The translations under genes were made by a program, and so were the position numbers. Positions 24,669 to 33,366 of a stretch of 64,000 nucleotides of DNA are shown piece by piece (positions within the stretch are counted from its first letter, which is position 1; the number at the start of each line of letters is the position of its first letter). The stretch comes from Sinomonas sp. P10A9. Lineage in GTDB: Bacteria; Actinomycetota; Actinomycetes; Actinomycetales; Micrococcaceae. Location of the stretch: the NCBI RefSeq assembly GCF_041022165.1, contig NZ_CP163302.1, forward strand, positions 372,001 through 436,000, in the 5' to 3' direction. The notes beneath the pieces were generated by a model. The model searched no databases, was not told the origin of the DNA, and worked only from the letters and a program-made list of their open reading frames with translations.

Positions 24669-24678
24669 GCGGCCTGGG

Positions 24679-25620
24679 CTAGGCGTGCTGCTCGGGCTCG
24701 TGCTCCCTGTGTGAGGCCGGCTCGAGCTGGAACGTGCAGTGTTCGGTGTCGAAGTGCTCGCCGAGGCACCCCTGCAGGCGGTCGAGCACGTGGTCCATCC
24801 CCTCAGCGTCCAGCACCGAGTCGTCGACGACCACGTGGGCCGAGAAAACCGGCACCCCGGAGGTGATGGTCCATGCGTGGATGTCGTGGACGTCGACCAC
24901 TCCCGGCGCCGAGAGGACATGCTCCCGGATCGTCTCGAGGCTCATGCCCTTGGGCGTTGCTTCGAGCAGCACGTCGACGACGTCGCGCAGGAGGGACCAT
25001 GCGCGCGGGACGATGAACACCGCGATCGCGAGAGAGGCAAGGGCGTCCGCTTGCACCCACCCCGTCAGGACGATCACGACCCCTGCCACGATCACGGCAA
25101 GCGATCCCACGAGGTCGCCGAGCACCTCCAGGTACGCACCGCGGACATTGAGGCTCTCGCGGTGAGCGCCGTGCAGGATCAGGAGTCCCGCGATGTTCGC
25201 GGCGGCGCCGATCACCGCGCCGGTGAGCATCGGCGTCGTCTGCACCTCCGCTTCGCCCTGGAGGCGGCGGACGCCCTCGATGAAGATGAAGACGGCAACC
25301 ACGATCAGCACGAGGGCGTTGCCGAGGGCCGCGAGGACCTCCGCCCGCTGGTAGCCGAACGTGCGGTGGTCGGTGGCGGGACGCGCGGCGATCCACGCGG
25401 CGGTGAGGGCGATCGCGAGGCCTGCGGCGTCGGAGAACATGTGCCCGGCGTCGGCGAGCAGCGCGAGGGATCCGGAGACGAGGCCCGCCACGAGCTGGAC
25501 CACGACGACGCCGAGCGTGATCGCGAGGACGAGCAGCAGCCGGCGCCGGTGCCTTCCAGTAGCGGTAGAGGCCCCATAGTCGTGTGAGTGTCCTTGGGAG
25601 TGGCTGTGATCGTGGCCCAT
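24679..25620 (-). CDS. Cation diffusion facilitator (CDF) metal exporter
   Basis: A 313-residue, six-helix CzcD/ZitB-type exporter. It has a His-rich N-terminus (MGHDHSHSQGHSHD), the TM2 metal site HMFSD in LLADAGHMFSDAAG, and a cytoplasmic C-terminal domain with DVHDIHAWTITSG and HVVVDD. The TM5 site reads LEVLGD, so the usual HxxxD of zinc exporters is ExxxD. Metal specificity may therefore differ from classical zinc/cadmium CDFs. ATG 25620 is one base from the stop of the upstream metallopeptidase gene, so translation is coupled. Confidence 0.92.
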   Translation of the reverse strand: MGHDHSHSQGHSHDYGASTATGRHRRRLLLVLAITLGVVVVQLVAGLVSGSLALLADAGHMFSDAAGLAIALTAAWIAARPATDHRTFGYQRAEVLAALGNALVLIVVAVFIFIEGVRRLQGEAEVQTTPMLTGAVIGAAANIAGLLILHGAHRESLNVRGAYLEVLGDLVGSLAVIVAGVVIVLTGWVQADALASLAIAVFIVPRAWSLLRDVVDVLLEATPKGMSLETIREHVLSAPGVVDVHDIHAWTITSGVPVFSAHVVVDDSVLDAEGMDHVLDRLQGCLGEHFDTEHCTFQLEPASHREHEPEQHA

Positions 25621-25621
25621 G

Positions 25622-25996
25622 TCAGCCCCAACCCAGCTCGTGCAGGCGGGCGTCGCCGATCCCGAAGTGATGGGCGAACTCATGGACCACAGTCACGAGG
25701 ACCTCCTCAATGACGTCCTCGCGGGTTTCGCAGACCTCCAGGATCGACTCGCGGAAGATCGTGATGCGGTCAGGGAGCGAGCCGGCGGCGTACCACTCGC
25801 CTCGCTCCGTGAGGGGGATGCCCTCGTAGAGGCCCAGCAGCACGGTATGCGGATCCTCATGGGCGTGCGGGACGTAGTGGTCCTCAATGAAGACGGCCAC
25901 GTTGTCCATGTGCTTCGCGATGCTCCTCGGAATCTGCTCGAGGGCGGCGTCGACCGCAGCCTCGAACTCGTCCTCGCTCATCCACGCCGCATCCAT
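25622..25996 (-). CDS. Minimal zincin metallopeptidase family protein
   Basis: A 124-residue protein matching the small zincin family typified by TTHA0227 (PF06262). The metal motif HEFAHHFGIGDARLHELG (HExxHxxGxxD form) is near the C-terminus, preceded by the conserved acidic SEDEFEAAVDAALEQIP and a GLYEGIPLTER segment. Proteins of this type bind zinc but their substrates are unknown. MSEDEF (ATG 25981) is an alternative start. Only one base separates its stop from the CDF start, suggesting the two are made together. Confidence 0.88.
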   Translation of the reverse strand: MDAAWMSEDEFEAAVDAALEQIPRSIAKHMDNVAVFIEDHYVPHAHEDPHTVLLGLYEGIPLTERGEWYAAGSLPDRITIFRESILEVCETREDVIEEVLVTVVHEFAHHFGIGDARLHELGWG

Positions 25997-26057
25997 GCCT
26001 CAACTCTACTGATTTGTCTCGGCGCGCCGGCTCGCCCTATAGTTTGATGGTCTACGC

Positions 26058-26130
<73 letters not shown>

Positions 26131-26211
26131 CGCACGGATTGGATTTTGGAAGGCCCTGCGCGGTCTGCTAGGATCTTAGTCTTGTGAGCGGGGGTGAGAC
26201 CCCCAAATCAA

Positions 26212-26285
26212 GGCCCTGTAGCGCAGTTGGTTAGCGCGCCGCCCTGTCACGGCGGAGGTCGCGGGTTCAAGTCCCGTCAGGGTCG
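26212..26285 (+). tRNA. tRNA-Asp (anticodon GTC)
   Basis: A 74-nt cloverleaf: acceptor GGCCCTG with CAGGGTC, anticodon stem CCGCC/GGCGG with loop CTGTCAC (anticodon GTC), T arm CGGGTTCAAGTCCCG, discriminator G. CCA is not encoded. Confidence 0.95.
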
Positions 26286-26334
26286 CTTCGGCGACATGAC
26301 TCCGGTCAGTTGCCTTTCGATGAGAGATCATCGA

Positions 26335-26410
26335 GGCTCTGTAGCTCAGTTGGTAGAGCGTTCGACTGAAAATCGAAAGGTCACCGGATCGACGCCGGTC
26401 GGAGCCACCA
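26335..26410 (+). tRNA. tRNA-Phe (anticodon GAA), CCA encoded
   Basis: A 76-nt cloverleaf including 3' CCA: acceptor GGCTCTG with CGGAGCC, anticodon stem TTCGA/TCGAA with loop CTGAAAA (anticodon GAA), discriminator A followed by encoded CCA. It is the last of three clustered tRNAs. Confidence 0.95.
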
Positions 26411-26412
26411 CA

Positions 26413-26442
26413 GAAGGACCCCAGCACACGCTGGGGTCCTTC
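26413..26442 (+). terminator. Intrinsic terminator of the tRNA cluster
   Basis: A perfect 13-bp stem GAAGGACCCCAGC (26413-26425) with GCTGGGGTCCTTC (26430-26442) over an ACAC loop, 3 nt behind tRNA-Phe. Confidence 0.88.
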
Positions 26443-26463
26443 CGCTTTCCGGCCACTCCGGAT

Positions 26464-28812
26464 TCAGGGCCACGTTAAAACCTCGGGCCAGTCCAGTCCC
26501 TCTTCCCCGGCCACGTCAGGCGCATTCCCCTCGGCCCACCCCGCCTGATACTCCGCCGATTCACGCAGCGGCCCGAGATGCAGTTCGGTGAGGATCGCGT
26601 CAAACGGGTGCTGGACTACCCCGAGGGACCGGCGCACGACGGCGGCCCTCGCCTCCAGCACGCCAGCTCGCCTCGCCTCGTGGCCGACTGCGGCGAGGTG
26701 GGCAAGGGCGGAGAGCGTCTCGGCAAGGCCGAAGCGGTCCTCAGCTTCGTGGACGGTCCGCAGGCTCTCCTCCAGGAGTCTGCGCGCGGGCGCTACCTCT
26801 CCGGCGAGGACCTGCACGGCGGCGAGGTGGCGGAGCGCCCGTGCCCGGTACGTCTCGTCCCCGAGGGCCGCGAACCTGTCCCGTGCCTCGGCAAAGCGCT
26901 GTGACGCCTCAGGGAGGCCTCCGGTATGCGTGAGGCCCACGCCGTCGTTGAGGGTTGAGATGGCGACAAGCCATGCGATGTGGCGATGGCGGGCCAGGCC
27001 ATCCGCCGCGGGCTGGCCGTCCGCCGCGGGCCGGCCATCGGCGGGCCGGCCCGCGGCCCGGCCTTCTTCCGAGGCTGGCGGGTCGGCGGCGAGGACGTGG
27101 GCGGCCGCGAGGGCCTCGCCGAGGAGCCTGGCCGCGTCATCGAGTCGGCGGTCCGCGAGGGCGACCATTCCCGTGAGGGTGAGCGCGTTGCGCCGCTCGG
27201 AGGTGCTGCCGCTCGCGGCGGCGAGCCGTGCGAGGGACGAGGCATGGATCCTCGCCTCGGGGTAGTCCCCCTGGAGGTACGCGAGCCAGCCCGCGCCCCA
27301 GTGGGCGCTCGCGCGCAAGGAGGGGTCGGCGTCGTGCGCTGCGGCCAGCGCCGAGCGGATCCACGCCCGACCTTCGGCGAATCCACCGTGCCAGAGCCAG
27401 AACATCCATAGTGCGGCCGCGAGCCGGAGGGCCTTCTCGCCGCGTCCGGAATCCTCGAGCCACCGGAACGCGATCCGGAGGTTGCCGAGGTCCGCCGCCA
27501 TGTCCTCGTGCACGTCACGTTGGCCAGCCCTGCGCATGGCGCCCGCCGACGACTCGGCAGCGGCGAGGAACCATGCGGCGTGCTGATCGCGGACGGTGCG
27601 TTCGATGCCCTCGTCTGCGAGCCGCGCGAGCCCGAACTCCCGCACCGAGTCGAGCATCGTGTAGCGACCATGCGGGTCGGACGGATCGGGCGCCGCCACG
27701 AGGCTCTGGTCGACGAGCGTGGTGACCTCAGGCAGTGGGTCCTCGGAGAGGAGCGCCCCCGCTGCGGCGAGCGTCCACCCGTCGAACAACGCCAGGCGGG
27801 CGAGCGCCGCCCGGGCCGCGCCGTCGAGGAGCCCATAGCTCCAGGCGACGGTGGATTCGAGCGTGCGGTGACGCGCGTCGTCATCCACGGAGCCGCCGGT
27901 GAGCACGCCGAGTTGGCTGCCGAGCCGGTCCCGGAGATCGGCAAGGCCGAGATGGGCTACGCGGGCCGCCGCGAGCTCAAGCGCGAGCGGGACCCGTTGG
28001 ACGCGCTCGCAGATATCCGATACGAGCGCACCTGAGCGGGCCAGGTCAACCCCGGGCCGTGCCGCTACGGCCCGGTCGGCGAAGAGCAGCGCGGCCGCGG
28101 CGGCATCCAAGGGTCCGAGGGGGCAGAGCCGCTCGCCGCCGAGCCGGAGGGAAGACCTGCTCGTCGCGAGGACCGTGAGGTTGGCGCAGCGCGCGAGGGC
28201 CTCTGCGACGAGCGGCGCGGCCTGCGGCACGACCTCGAACGTGTCGCAGACGATGAGCAGACGGCGTGCGCCGATCGCGGTGCACACGACGTCGGCGGTC
28301 GAGCCGTGCGCCGCATTGGCCCCGAGTGCCGTGGCGATCGCAAGACCCGCCGATTCGGCATCGTGGCAGCTCGCGAGCTGGACGAAGGCGATGCCGTCCG
28401 CGAACGACGCCGCGGCCTCGCCGGCCGCCGCGAGGGCGAGCCGCGTCTTCCCTACTCCGCCGGTGCCGGTGACCGTCACGAGCCCGGGCCCGGCCAGCAG
28501 TGCGGTGAGCGCCTCCAGCTCTCGGCCGCGGCCCACAAGCGCCGTGCGGGGCGCCGGGAGCGGGCCGAGAACGCCCCGGGCGGAGCGACCCCGGGCCACA
28601 CTTGCGAACCGCTCCCGAACAGCCCCCGCGAGCCCGAGCGCATCGGCGAGCCGCGCCGTCGTGTCCGGGTAGAGGCGGGTCCGGAGGCCGCGCTCCGTGT
28701 CGCTGACAGCACGGATGCTCAGGCCCGCGCGCTCGGCAAGGCCCTCCTGGGTAAGCCCTGCCGCCGTGCGCAGCCGTCGGAGTTCGGATCCCAGTCCGGT
28801 GTCCGCCGCCAT
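26464..28812 (-). CDS. XRE-HTH / NB-type ATPase / TPR regulator
   Basis: A 782-residue regulator. Residues about 8-65 are an XRE-type HTH (LRRLRTAAGLTQEGLAERAG, then LSIRAVSDTERG). A STAND-like ATPase follows, with Walker A TGTGGVGKT near residue 120, LLIVCDTFEVV where a Walker B is expected, and a RTLESTVAWSYGLL winged-helix motif. The C-terminal half is TPR-like (GRAWIRSALAAAHD onward), interrupted by a low-complexity Ala-Asp-Gly-Pro-Arg stretch. Such proteins act as ligand-gated transcriptional activators. The ATG at 28812 starts the HTH properly; an upstream ATG at 28875 is possible. It is divergent from the SnoaL/M20 pair, its likely target. Confidence 0.85.
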   Translation of the reverse strand: MAADTGLGSELRRLRTAAGLTQEGLAERAGLSIRAVSDTERGLRTRLYPDTTARLADALGLAGAVRERFASVARGRSARGVLGPLPAPRTALVGRGRELEALTALLAGPGLVTVTGTGGVGKTRLALAAAGEAAASFADGIAFVQLASCHDAESAGLAIATALGANAAHGSTADVVCTAIGARRLLIVCDTFEVVPQAAPLVAEALARCANLTVLATSRSSLRLGGERLCPLGPLDAAAAALLFADRAVAARPGVDLARSGALVSDICERVQRVPLALELAAARVAHLGLADLRDRLGSQLGVLTGGSVDDDARHRTLESTVAWSYGLLDGAARAALARLALFDGWTLAAAGALLSEDPLPEVTTLVDQSLVAAPDPSDPHGRYTMLDSVREFGLARLADEGIERTVRDQHAAWFLAAAESSAGAMRRAGQRDVHEDMAADLGNLRIAFRWLEDSGRGEKALRLAAALWMFWLWHGGFAEGRAWIRSALAAAHDADPSLRASAHWGAGWLAYLQGDYPEARIHASSLARLAAASGSTSERRNALTLTGMVALADRRLDDAARLLGEALAAAHVLAADPPASEEGRAAGRPADGRPAADGQPAADGLARHRHIAWLVAISTLNDGVGLTHTGGLPEASQRFAEARDRFAALGDETYRARALRHLAAVQVLAGEVAPARRLLEESLRTVHEAEDRFGLAETLSALAHLAAVGHEARRAGVLEARAAVVRRSLGVVQHPFDAILTELHLGPLRESAEYQAGWAEGNAPDVAGEEGLDWPEVLTWP

Positions 28813-28953
28813 GGCGCCGCCCTTCGTTCCCTCCAAGGGTAGGACCGGAGCCAGCGGCCCGCACTCGGTGGTCAAGTCGGTGGGTTGCCATCGTGTTCGC
28901 CGCCCCGGCGCGCGCTGACACTGAAGTCACACCACTAGGAAGGGACGGACACC

Positions 28954-29385
28954 ATGTCTACCGAAACGTCACGCGGGCTTGTCGGACGGTTCTACGAGGA
29001 GGTCCTCAACGGACGCCGTCTTGACGTGATCGACGAGATCGCGGTGGGGGACTACGCAGAGCACGATCCGCTGCCCGGTCAGGGCGACGGCCGCGACGGC
29101 CTCCGCAACCGCGTGTCCATGCTCGTGACCGCCCTTGACCCGCACTTCGCGGTCGAGGACGTCATCGCCGAGGGCGACCGCGTCGTGGTGCGCTGGCGCA
29201 ATCAGGGCACCCAGGTCGAGCCGTTCCTCGGGCTGCCGGCCTCAGGCAAGTCGTTCGAGATCGCCGGGATCGACATCTACCGGGTTCAGGACGGCCGGCT
29301 CGCCGAGCACTGGCACGTGATCGATCAGTTCGGGATGCTCATGCAGCTCGGGTTCATTCCCGCACCGGAGCCGGCTGCGCCATGA
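28954..29385 (+). CDS. SnoaL-like ester cyclase family protein
   Basis: A 143-residue alpha+beta-barrel protein of the SnoaL/ester cyclase family: RFYEEVLNGRRLDVIDEI, then DPHFAVEDVIAEGDRVVVRW and the end IYRVQDGRLAEHWHVIDQ, all typical. Members include polyketide cyclases and many enzymes of unknown substrate. The ribosome site AGGAAGGGA precedes ATG 28954. The stop overlaps the start of the M20 amidohydrolase by 4 nt (ATGA), so the two are coupled, and both are divergent from the NB-ATPase regulator. Confidence 0.88.
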   Translation: MSTETSRGLVGRFYEEVLNGRRLDVIDEIAVGDYAEHDPLPGQGDGRDGLRNRVSMLVTALDPHFAVEDVIAEGDRVVVRWRNQGTQVEPFLGLPASGKSFEIAGIDIYRVQDGRLAEHWHVIDQFGMLMQLGFIPAPEPAAP

Positions 29386-30563
29386 GCGTGGCCACGGGAC
29401 GCCTCGCGGCGGGCGCGGATCGCGCGCTCGCCGCGCTCGAGCCCGAGCTCATCCGGTGGCGCCGCGAGATCCACGCCCACCCCGAGCCGGGCTTCGAGGA
29501 GCATGCTACGGCCGAGCTCATGGCCGCCAGGCTTGGGGGCCTCGGGCTAGCGGTCCGCACCGGGATCGCGGGCACCGGGGTCATCGCGGATCTGGACGGC
29601 GCGCTCCCGGGGCCGCGCGTTCTCCTGCGTGCCGAGCTCGACGCCCTCCCGGTCCGCGAAACCACCGGTCTGGAGTTCGCGGCCGATGGGCCGGCCGGGC
29701 ACCTGTGCGGCCATGACGCGCATCTTGCCGCGCTCGCGGGCGTCGCTGGCGTCCTCGCCGAGCGCTGTGAGGCGCTGCCCGGTTCGGTGCGCTTCTGCCT
29801 GCAGCCCGCCGAGGAGCTTCTCGCAGGCGCGGCGCCCATGGTCGCAGCCGGAGTGCTCGACGGCGTGGGCATGGCCCTCGGTGCGCATGTCCTGTCCGGC
29901 GTCCCGTACGGGACCGTGTCGGCGAATCCCGGCACGGTCCTGGCCGGCGCGGATTTCTTCCGGCTCGTCGTGATCGGCGGAGCAGGCCATGCGGGCACGC
30001 CGGGCCAGTTCTCGGACGCGATCCTCGCCGCGGCGCACGTCATGACGGCGCTCCAATCAGCCGCGGCGCGGGAGACGCCGATGGGCGAGGCCCTCGTCGT
30101 CGCCATCGGCTCGGTGCGCGCCGGCACAGCGGCGAACGCCGCCCCTGAGGACGCGGTCCTGCTAGGCAACCTCCGCTGGTTCGACCCAGCTCTCGGGGAG
30201 TACGCACGCCGGCGAGTGGCCGAGGTCGCGGCGGGCGTCGCCGGGGCGCTGGGCTGCTCAACACGTCTCGAATGGACAGGCCACGCTCCCGTCCTGGCCA
30301 ATGACGCCGCCCTCGCGGCCACCGCTGAGGCCGCGATCGGCGCCGCCGGTCTCGCCACCGTCGTGCATGCTCCGCCGCTCTCGGCGAGCGACGACTTCGC
30401 CGAGTTCTCAACCCGCGTGCCGGGCGTCTTCCTCGGGGTGGGGTGCGGCACTGGGGCCAGCGCGCCGCACCATCACCCGATGTTCGCGATCGATGAGCGG
30501 GCGGTGCTGCTGACCGCCCGGGTCGAGTGCCGCGTGCTCCTCGCGCTGCTCGGCACGGCCTGA
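29382..30563 (+). CDS. M20 family amidohydrolase
   Basis: A 393-residue peptidase M20D-type amidohydrolase (hippurate hydrolase/N-acyl amino acid amidohydrolase group). Metal-site motifs: RREIHAHPEPGFEE near residue 26, LRAELDALPV, HLCGHDAHLAAL, LQPAEEL, and C-terminal APHHHPMFAID. A small dimerisation domain lies at about residues 185-295. These enzymes cleave an amide bond between an acyl group and an amino acid or similar. Coupled to the SnoaL-like protein, it may process a specific acylated compound; this is inference. Confidence 0.9.
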   Translation: MSVATGRLAAGADRALAALEPELIRWRREIHAHPEPGFEEHATAELMAARLGGLGLAVRTGIAGTGVIADLDGALPGPRVLLRAELDALPVRETTGLEFAADGPAGHLCGHDAHLAALAGVAGVLAERCEALPGSVRFCLQPAEELLAGAAPMVAAGVLDGVGMALGAHVLSGVPYGTVSANPGTVLAGADFFRLVVIGGAGHAGTPGQFSDAILAAAHVMTALQSAAARETPMGEALVVAIGSVRAGTAANAAPEDAVLLGNLRWFDPALGEYARRRVAEVAAGVAGALGCSTRLEWTGHAPVLANDAALAATAEAAIGAAGLATVVHAPPLSASDDFAEFSTRVPGVFLGVGCGTGASAPHHHPMFAIDERAVLLTARVECRVLLALLGTA

Positions 30564-30644
30564 AGACCCGGGTCTTACGCCCGTGGTGGGTGGGCCGAGG
30601 CCTGAGTAGGTTCGAAGGTGAACCTTTCGATTGAGGAGGATGTC

Positions 30645-31094
30645 ATGGGCCACATCAAGGTGAGCATGCCGATCGATGCGCCGGTCGAGCGCGTGTACGA
30701 GATCGCATCCGACCCCCACCGCTGGTCGTCCTGGTGGGTGAATCTCGGCGATGCCGAGAAGGTCGAGGGCGACGGCGGCGAGGGGACCGTCGTCGAGCAC
30801 AAGTACCTCATGGCGGGTTTCCCGTTCCACGTCACCACGCACGTGCTTGAGAACGGCCCGCTGCCGAACGGCGGCAAGCGCATACGCCTGCGCTTCGACG
30901 GCCCGCTCAACGGCTCCCAGGTCTGGGACTACGAGCCGACCGACACGGGCACCCTCGTGACGTCGGAGATCGACTACAACGTCCCGGGCAGCGTTGTCGG
31001 AAAGTTCGCTGACGAGCTGCTCATCGAGCGGATCCAGGAGCGGGCCCGTCACCAGGGCCTCGAGAACCTGAAGCTCTTGGTCGAGGCGGGCTGA
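30645..31094 (+). CDS. SRPBCC family (polyketide cyclase/START-like) protein
   Basis: A 149-residue START-fold protein: MGHIKVSMPIDAPVERVYEI, then ASDPHRWSSWW and a C-terminal helix ELLIERIQERARHQGLENLK, the usual SRPBCC layout with a central ligand pocket. Ligand unknown. ATG 30645 is chosen because GAGGAGG lies just upstream; a longer frame from 30618 lacks one. The stop codon TGA forms the loop of a perfect hairpin. Confidence 0.85.
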   Translation: MGHIKVSMPIDAPVERVYEIASDPHRWSSWWVNLGDAEKVEGDGGEGTVVEHKYLMAGFPFHVTTHVLENGPLPNGGKRIRLRFDGPLNGSQVWDYEPTDTGTLVTSEIDYNVPGSVVGKFADELLIERIQERARHQGLENLKLLVEAG

Positions 31095-31101
31095 GCCCGC
31101 C
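31085..31101 (+). terminator. Hairpin spanning the SRPBCC stop codon
   Basis: GGCGGGC (31085-31091) pairs with GCCCGCC (31095-31101), and the three loop bases are the TGA stop codon. It could act as a short terminator, but there is no T run. Confidence 0.4.
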
Positions 31102-31198
31102 GCCTCCCCGCGACCGTCGCCACGGGCGGTCCCCACGGGCGTGCGCCCCCGGCCCAAGGGCGGCGGGGACGCAGGGCGGGCATCGCCGTCGTGCGCGG

Positions 31199-32602
31199 CT
31201 ACGCCGACGCCCGCCGCCTGAAGGCAAGCCCCGTGGCGGCCGCGAGTGCGAGCGCCGAGAGGACCGCCGCCGAGACAAACCCGGCGCGCCCGCCCACGAG
31301 GAAGTCCCCGGGGACCGCGAACGCCGCGAACGTCGAGGCGACGATCGCGAGGCCAACGGCGCCGCCGAGCTGCTGCATGGTCTGGAACAGCCCGGAGGCG
31401 GAGCCTGCGTGCTCGGGCTCAACGTCCCTCAGCGCGAGGGACGTGAGCGGCATGAACGTGAGCCCGGCGGAGATCCCCGTGAGGAGGAGCGCGCCGATCA
31501 CGACGCCGAAGGGCGTCTGCGAATCCAGCTGGGTGAGGGGCAGGAACCCGACCACGCGGAGAATCGCACCTCCGAGCACGAGCCGTTCGGCGCCGAAGCG
31601 CTCCACGAGGCGCGGAATGACCCGCGACATGACGAAGATGCTCAGCGGCATCGGCAGGAACACGAGCCCCGTCACGAGCGGCGTCAGGTGCAGGACGTCC
31701 TCGAGGTACTGGACCATGAGGAAGAACATCGCAAGCATCCCGCCGAACGTGGCGGCCATCGCGGCGAGTGCGCTGAGCCGGCTCGCGCTGCGGAGCAGAC
31801 GCGGCTGCAGGAGCGGATGCTCCACGCGGAGCTCGGTGAAGGCCAGGGTCACGAGGAGCACGACGCCGAGCGCGAGCCCGCCGATGGTGCGGGCATCAGT
31901 CCAGCCGTAGTCCGCGGCCTGCAGAAGTGCCCACACGATGGCGACGGCGCCGCCGGTCGCCGTCACGGCGCCGAGCGCGTCGAACCGGCCGGACCGACGC
32001 GGCGTCTCCTGGACGAAACGGGGGACCGCCAGAAGGATCGCAATGCCGATCGGCACGTTGATGAAGAGCGTCCAGCGCCAGTTGGCCGCGTCGGTGAGGA
32101 TGCCGCCGAGGATGAGGCCGAGGGCTCCTCCCATGGACGCGATCGCGGAGAAGAGGGCGAGCGCACGGTTCCGTGCGCCGTCGTCCTTCGCGTTCGTCGT
32201 GATGAGCGCGAGGACGTTGGGGGCGGCGAAGGCCGCGCCGAGACCTTGGAGGGCACGGGCCACGACGAGCAGGAGCGGTGAGGTGGCAAGCCCGCCGAGC
32301 AGCGAGAACACCGTGAAGGCGGCAACCCCGAGCAGGAACGTGCGGCGCCTGCCGATGACGTCGCCGATGCGGCCGCCGAGGAGGAGGACGCCGCCGAACG
32401 CGAGGGCGTAGCCGTTGAGGACCCAGCTGAGGTCGGCGCGGGAGAAGTGGAGATCCGAGGCGATATGCGGGAGGGCCACGTTCACCACCGTGCCGTCGAG
32501 GACGAGCATGAGCTGGGCGAGCATGACGAGCCAGAGGCCGGTGTTGCCGGCCGTGGCTGTGGTTGGCGCGGGAGACACGCGCAGTGTTGTTGAGAGAGGC
32601 AT
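31199..32602 (-). CDS. DHA2 family MFS drug efflux transporter (EmrB/QacA type)
   Basis: A 467-residue, 14-helix MFS exporter. Motifs: LDGTVVNVALPHIASDL in helix 1 (motif D1), GGRIGDVIGRRRTF between helices 2 and 3 (motif A), RALQGLGAAFAAPNVLALI in helix 4 and LGLILGGILTDAANWRWTLF in helix 5 (motif C region). DHA2 pumps export drugs, dyes or toxic metabolites with proton influx. It is divergent from a TetR regulator with palindromic operators between them, so it is probably the regulated pump. Confidence 0.92.
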   Translation of the reverse strand: MPLSTTLRVSPAPTTATAGNTGLWLVMLAQLMLVLDGTVVNVALPHIASDLHFSRADLSWVLNGYALAFGGVLLLGGRIGDVIGRRRTFLLGVAAFTVFSLLGGLATSPLLLVVARALQGLGAAFAAPNVLALITTNAKDDGARNRALALFSAIASMGGALGLILGGILTDAANWRWTLFINVPIGIAILLAVPRFVQETPRRSGRFDALGAVTATGGAVAIVWALLQAADYGWTDARTIGGLALGVVLLVTLAFTELRVEHPLLQPRLLRSASRLSALAAMAATFGGMLAMFFLMVQYLEDVLHLTPLVTGLVFLPMPLSIFVMSRVIPRLVERFGAERLVLGGAILRVVGFLPLTQLDSQTPFGVVIGALLLTGISAGLTFMPLTSLALRDVEPEHAGSASGLFQTMQQLGGAVGLAIVASTFAAFAVPGDFLVGGRAGFVSAAVLSALALAAATGLAFRRRASA

Positions 32603-32647
32603 CGGGGAAGTGTCCTGTTCTGGCCTGTGGGCTGACGTACACTAAGA

Positions 32648-32688
32648 GGAGAGTAGCTCCGGTTAGAACTATACGGAGAGACTCTCCG
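32648..32688. promoter_or_regulatory. TetR-type operators between pump and regulator
   Basis: A perfect palindrome CGGAGAG-A-CTCTCCG at 32674-32688 and a related, less perfect GGAGAGTAGCTCC at 32648-32660 lie between the divergent DHA2 and TetR genes. Confidence 0.65.
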
Positions 32689-32715
32689 CTTTGCAACCTC
32701 TCATGGGAAGGTGTT

Positions 32716-33288
32716 GTGACCGTGCGTGCCGATGCCCGCCGCAACCGCGATCGGATCGTGGAGATCGCGCGCGCCCTGTTCAAGGCCAAGGGCTTCAACG
32801 ACGTCTCGATGGACGAGGTCGCGAAGGCCGCCGAGGTCGGCGCCGGCACCCTCTATCGACACTTCCCGACCAAGGAAGCGCTGTATGACGCCGTCCTGGA
32901 GGCCTGGGCGGAGCGGGTCAATGCCGCCGTCGAACGGGCACTCGGGCTCGACGCACCCGCCCGTGAGCGACTGCTGAGCTGGTTCACGGACTACGTGGAG
33001 CTCCTCAACGGGCACAAGGGCGCTGCCGCTCGGATCACTCTCGCCCTCGGGGACCCTGGGTCTCCCTTCGCCGCCAAGTGCACGCGGTACCTCGGCGCCA
33101 ATCAGCGGGTCATCGACGAGCTCGGACCCCTCCTGCGCCCGGGCGTGAGCGCGATGGAGATCTCACGGCTCGTCGGGGCCGTGGCCTCCGTGGCGGATGC
33201 GAGCGGGCTGTCCGAGACGGACCTCGCGTCCATGCTCGGAGTCGTCGCCGACGGGATCGTCGCGCCTGCGGACCTGCCGCGCCGCTAG
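32716..33288 (+). CDS. TetR family transcriptional regulator
   Basis: A 190-residue TetR repressor. HTH at residues 8-55: NRDRIVEIARALFKAKGFND, then VSMDEVAKAAEVGAGTLYRHF. The C-terminal ligand domain is all-helical and diverged. GTG 32716 is preferred since it begins shortly before the HTH and has GGAAGG upstream; the frame continues upstream across the operators and is not used. It probably represses the divergent DHA2 pump and itself, released by a pump substrate. Confidence 0.9.
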   Translation: MTVRADARRNRDRIVEIARALFKAKGFNDVSMDEVAKAAEVGAGTLYRHFPTKEALYDAVLEAWAERVNAAVERALGLDAPARERLLSWFTDYVELLNGHKGAAARITLALGDPGSPFAAKCTRYLGANQRVIDELGPLLRPGVSAMEISRLVGAVASVADASGLSETDLASMLGVVADGIVAPADLPRR

Positions 33289-33366
33289 GCTGGCCTTGCC
33301 CTGAGCCGAAGGTTCACGGCCCTCCGATCCTCTTGACCCTTGACGGATGGCATGTGCGCATGCCGG

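Noticed and set aside
26190..26204. GGGGGT-GAG-ACCCCC hairpin between tRNA-Glu and tRNA-Asp
   Set aside because: Too short and too close to the tRNA to call a terminator; probably processing-region structure.
26194..26478. Small plus-strand frame across the tRNA cluster
   Set aside because: It runs through tRNA-Asp and tRNA-Phe; common false ORF in tRNA genes.
26990..27070. Apparent repeat (CCGCGGGC/GGCCGGCC-type) inside the NB-ATPase regulator gene
   Set aside because: It encodes a low-complexity Ala/Asp/Gly/Pro linker; simple GC-rich slippage, not an element.
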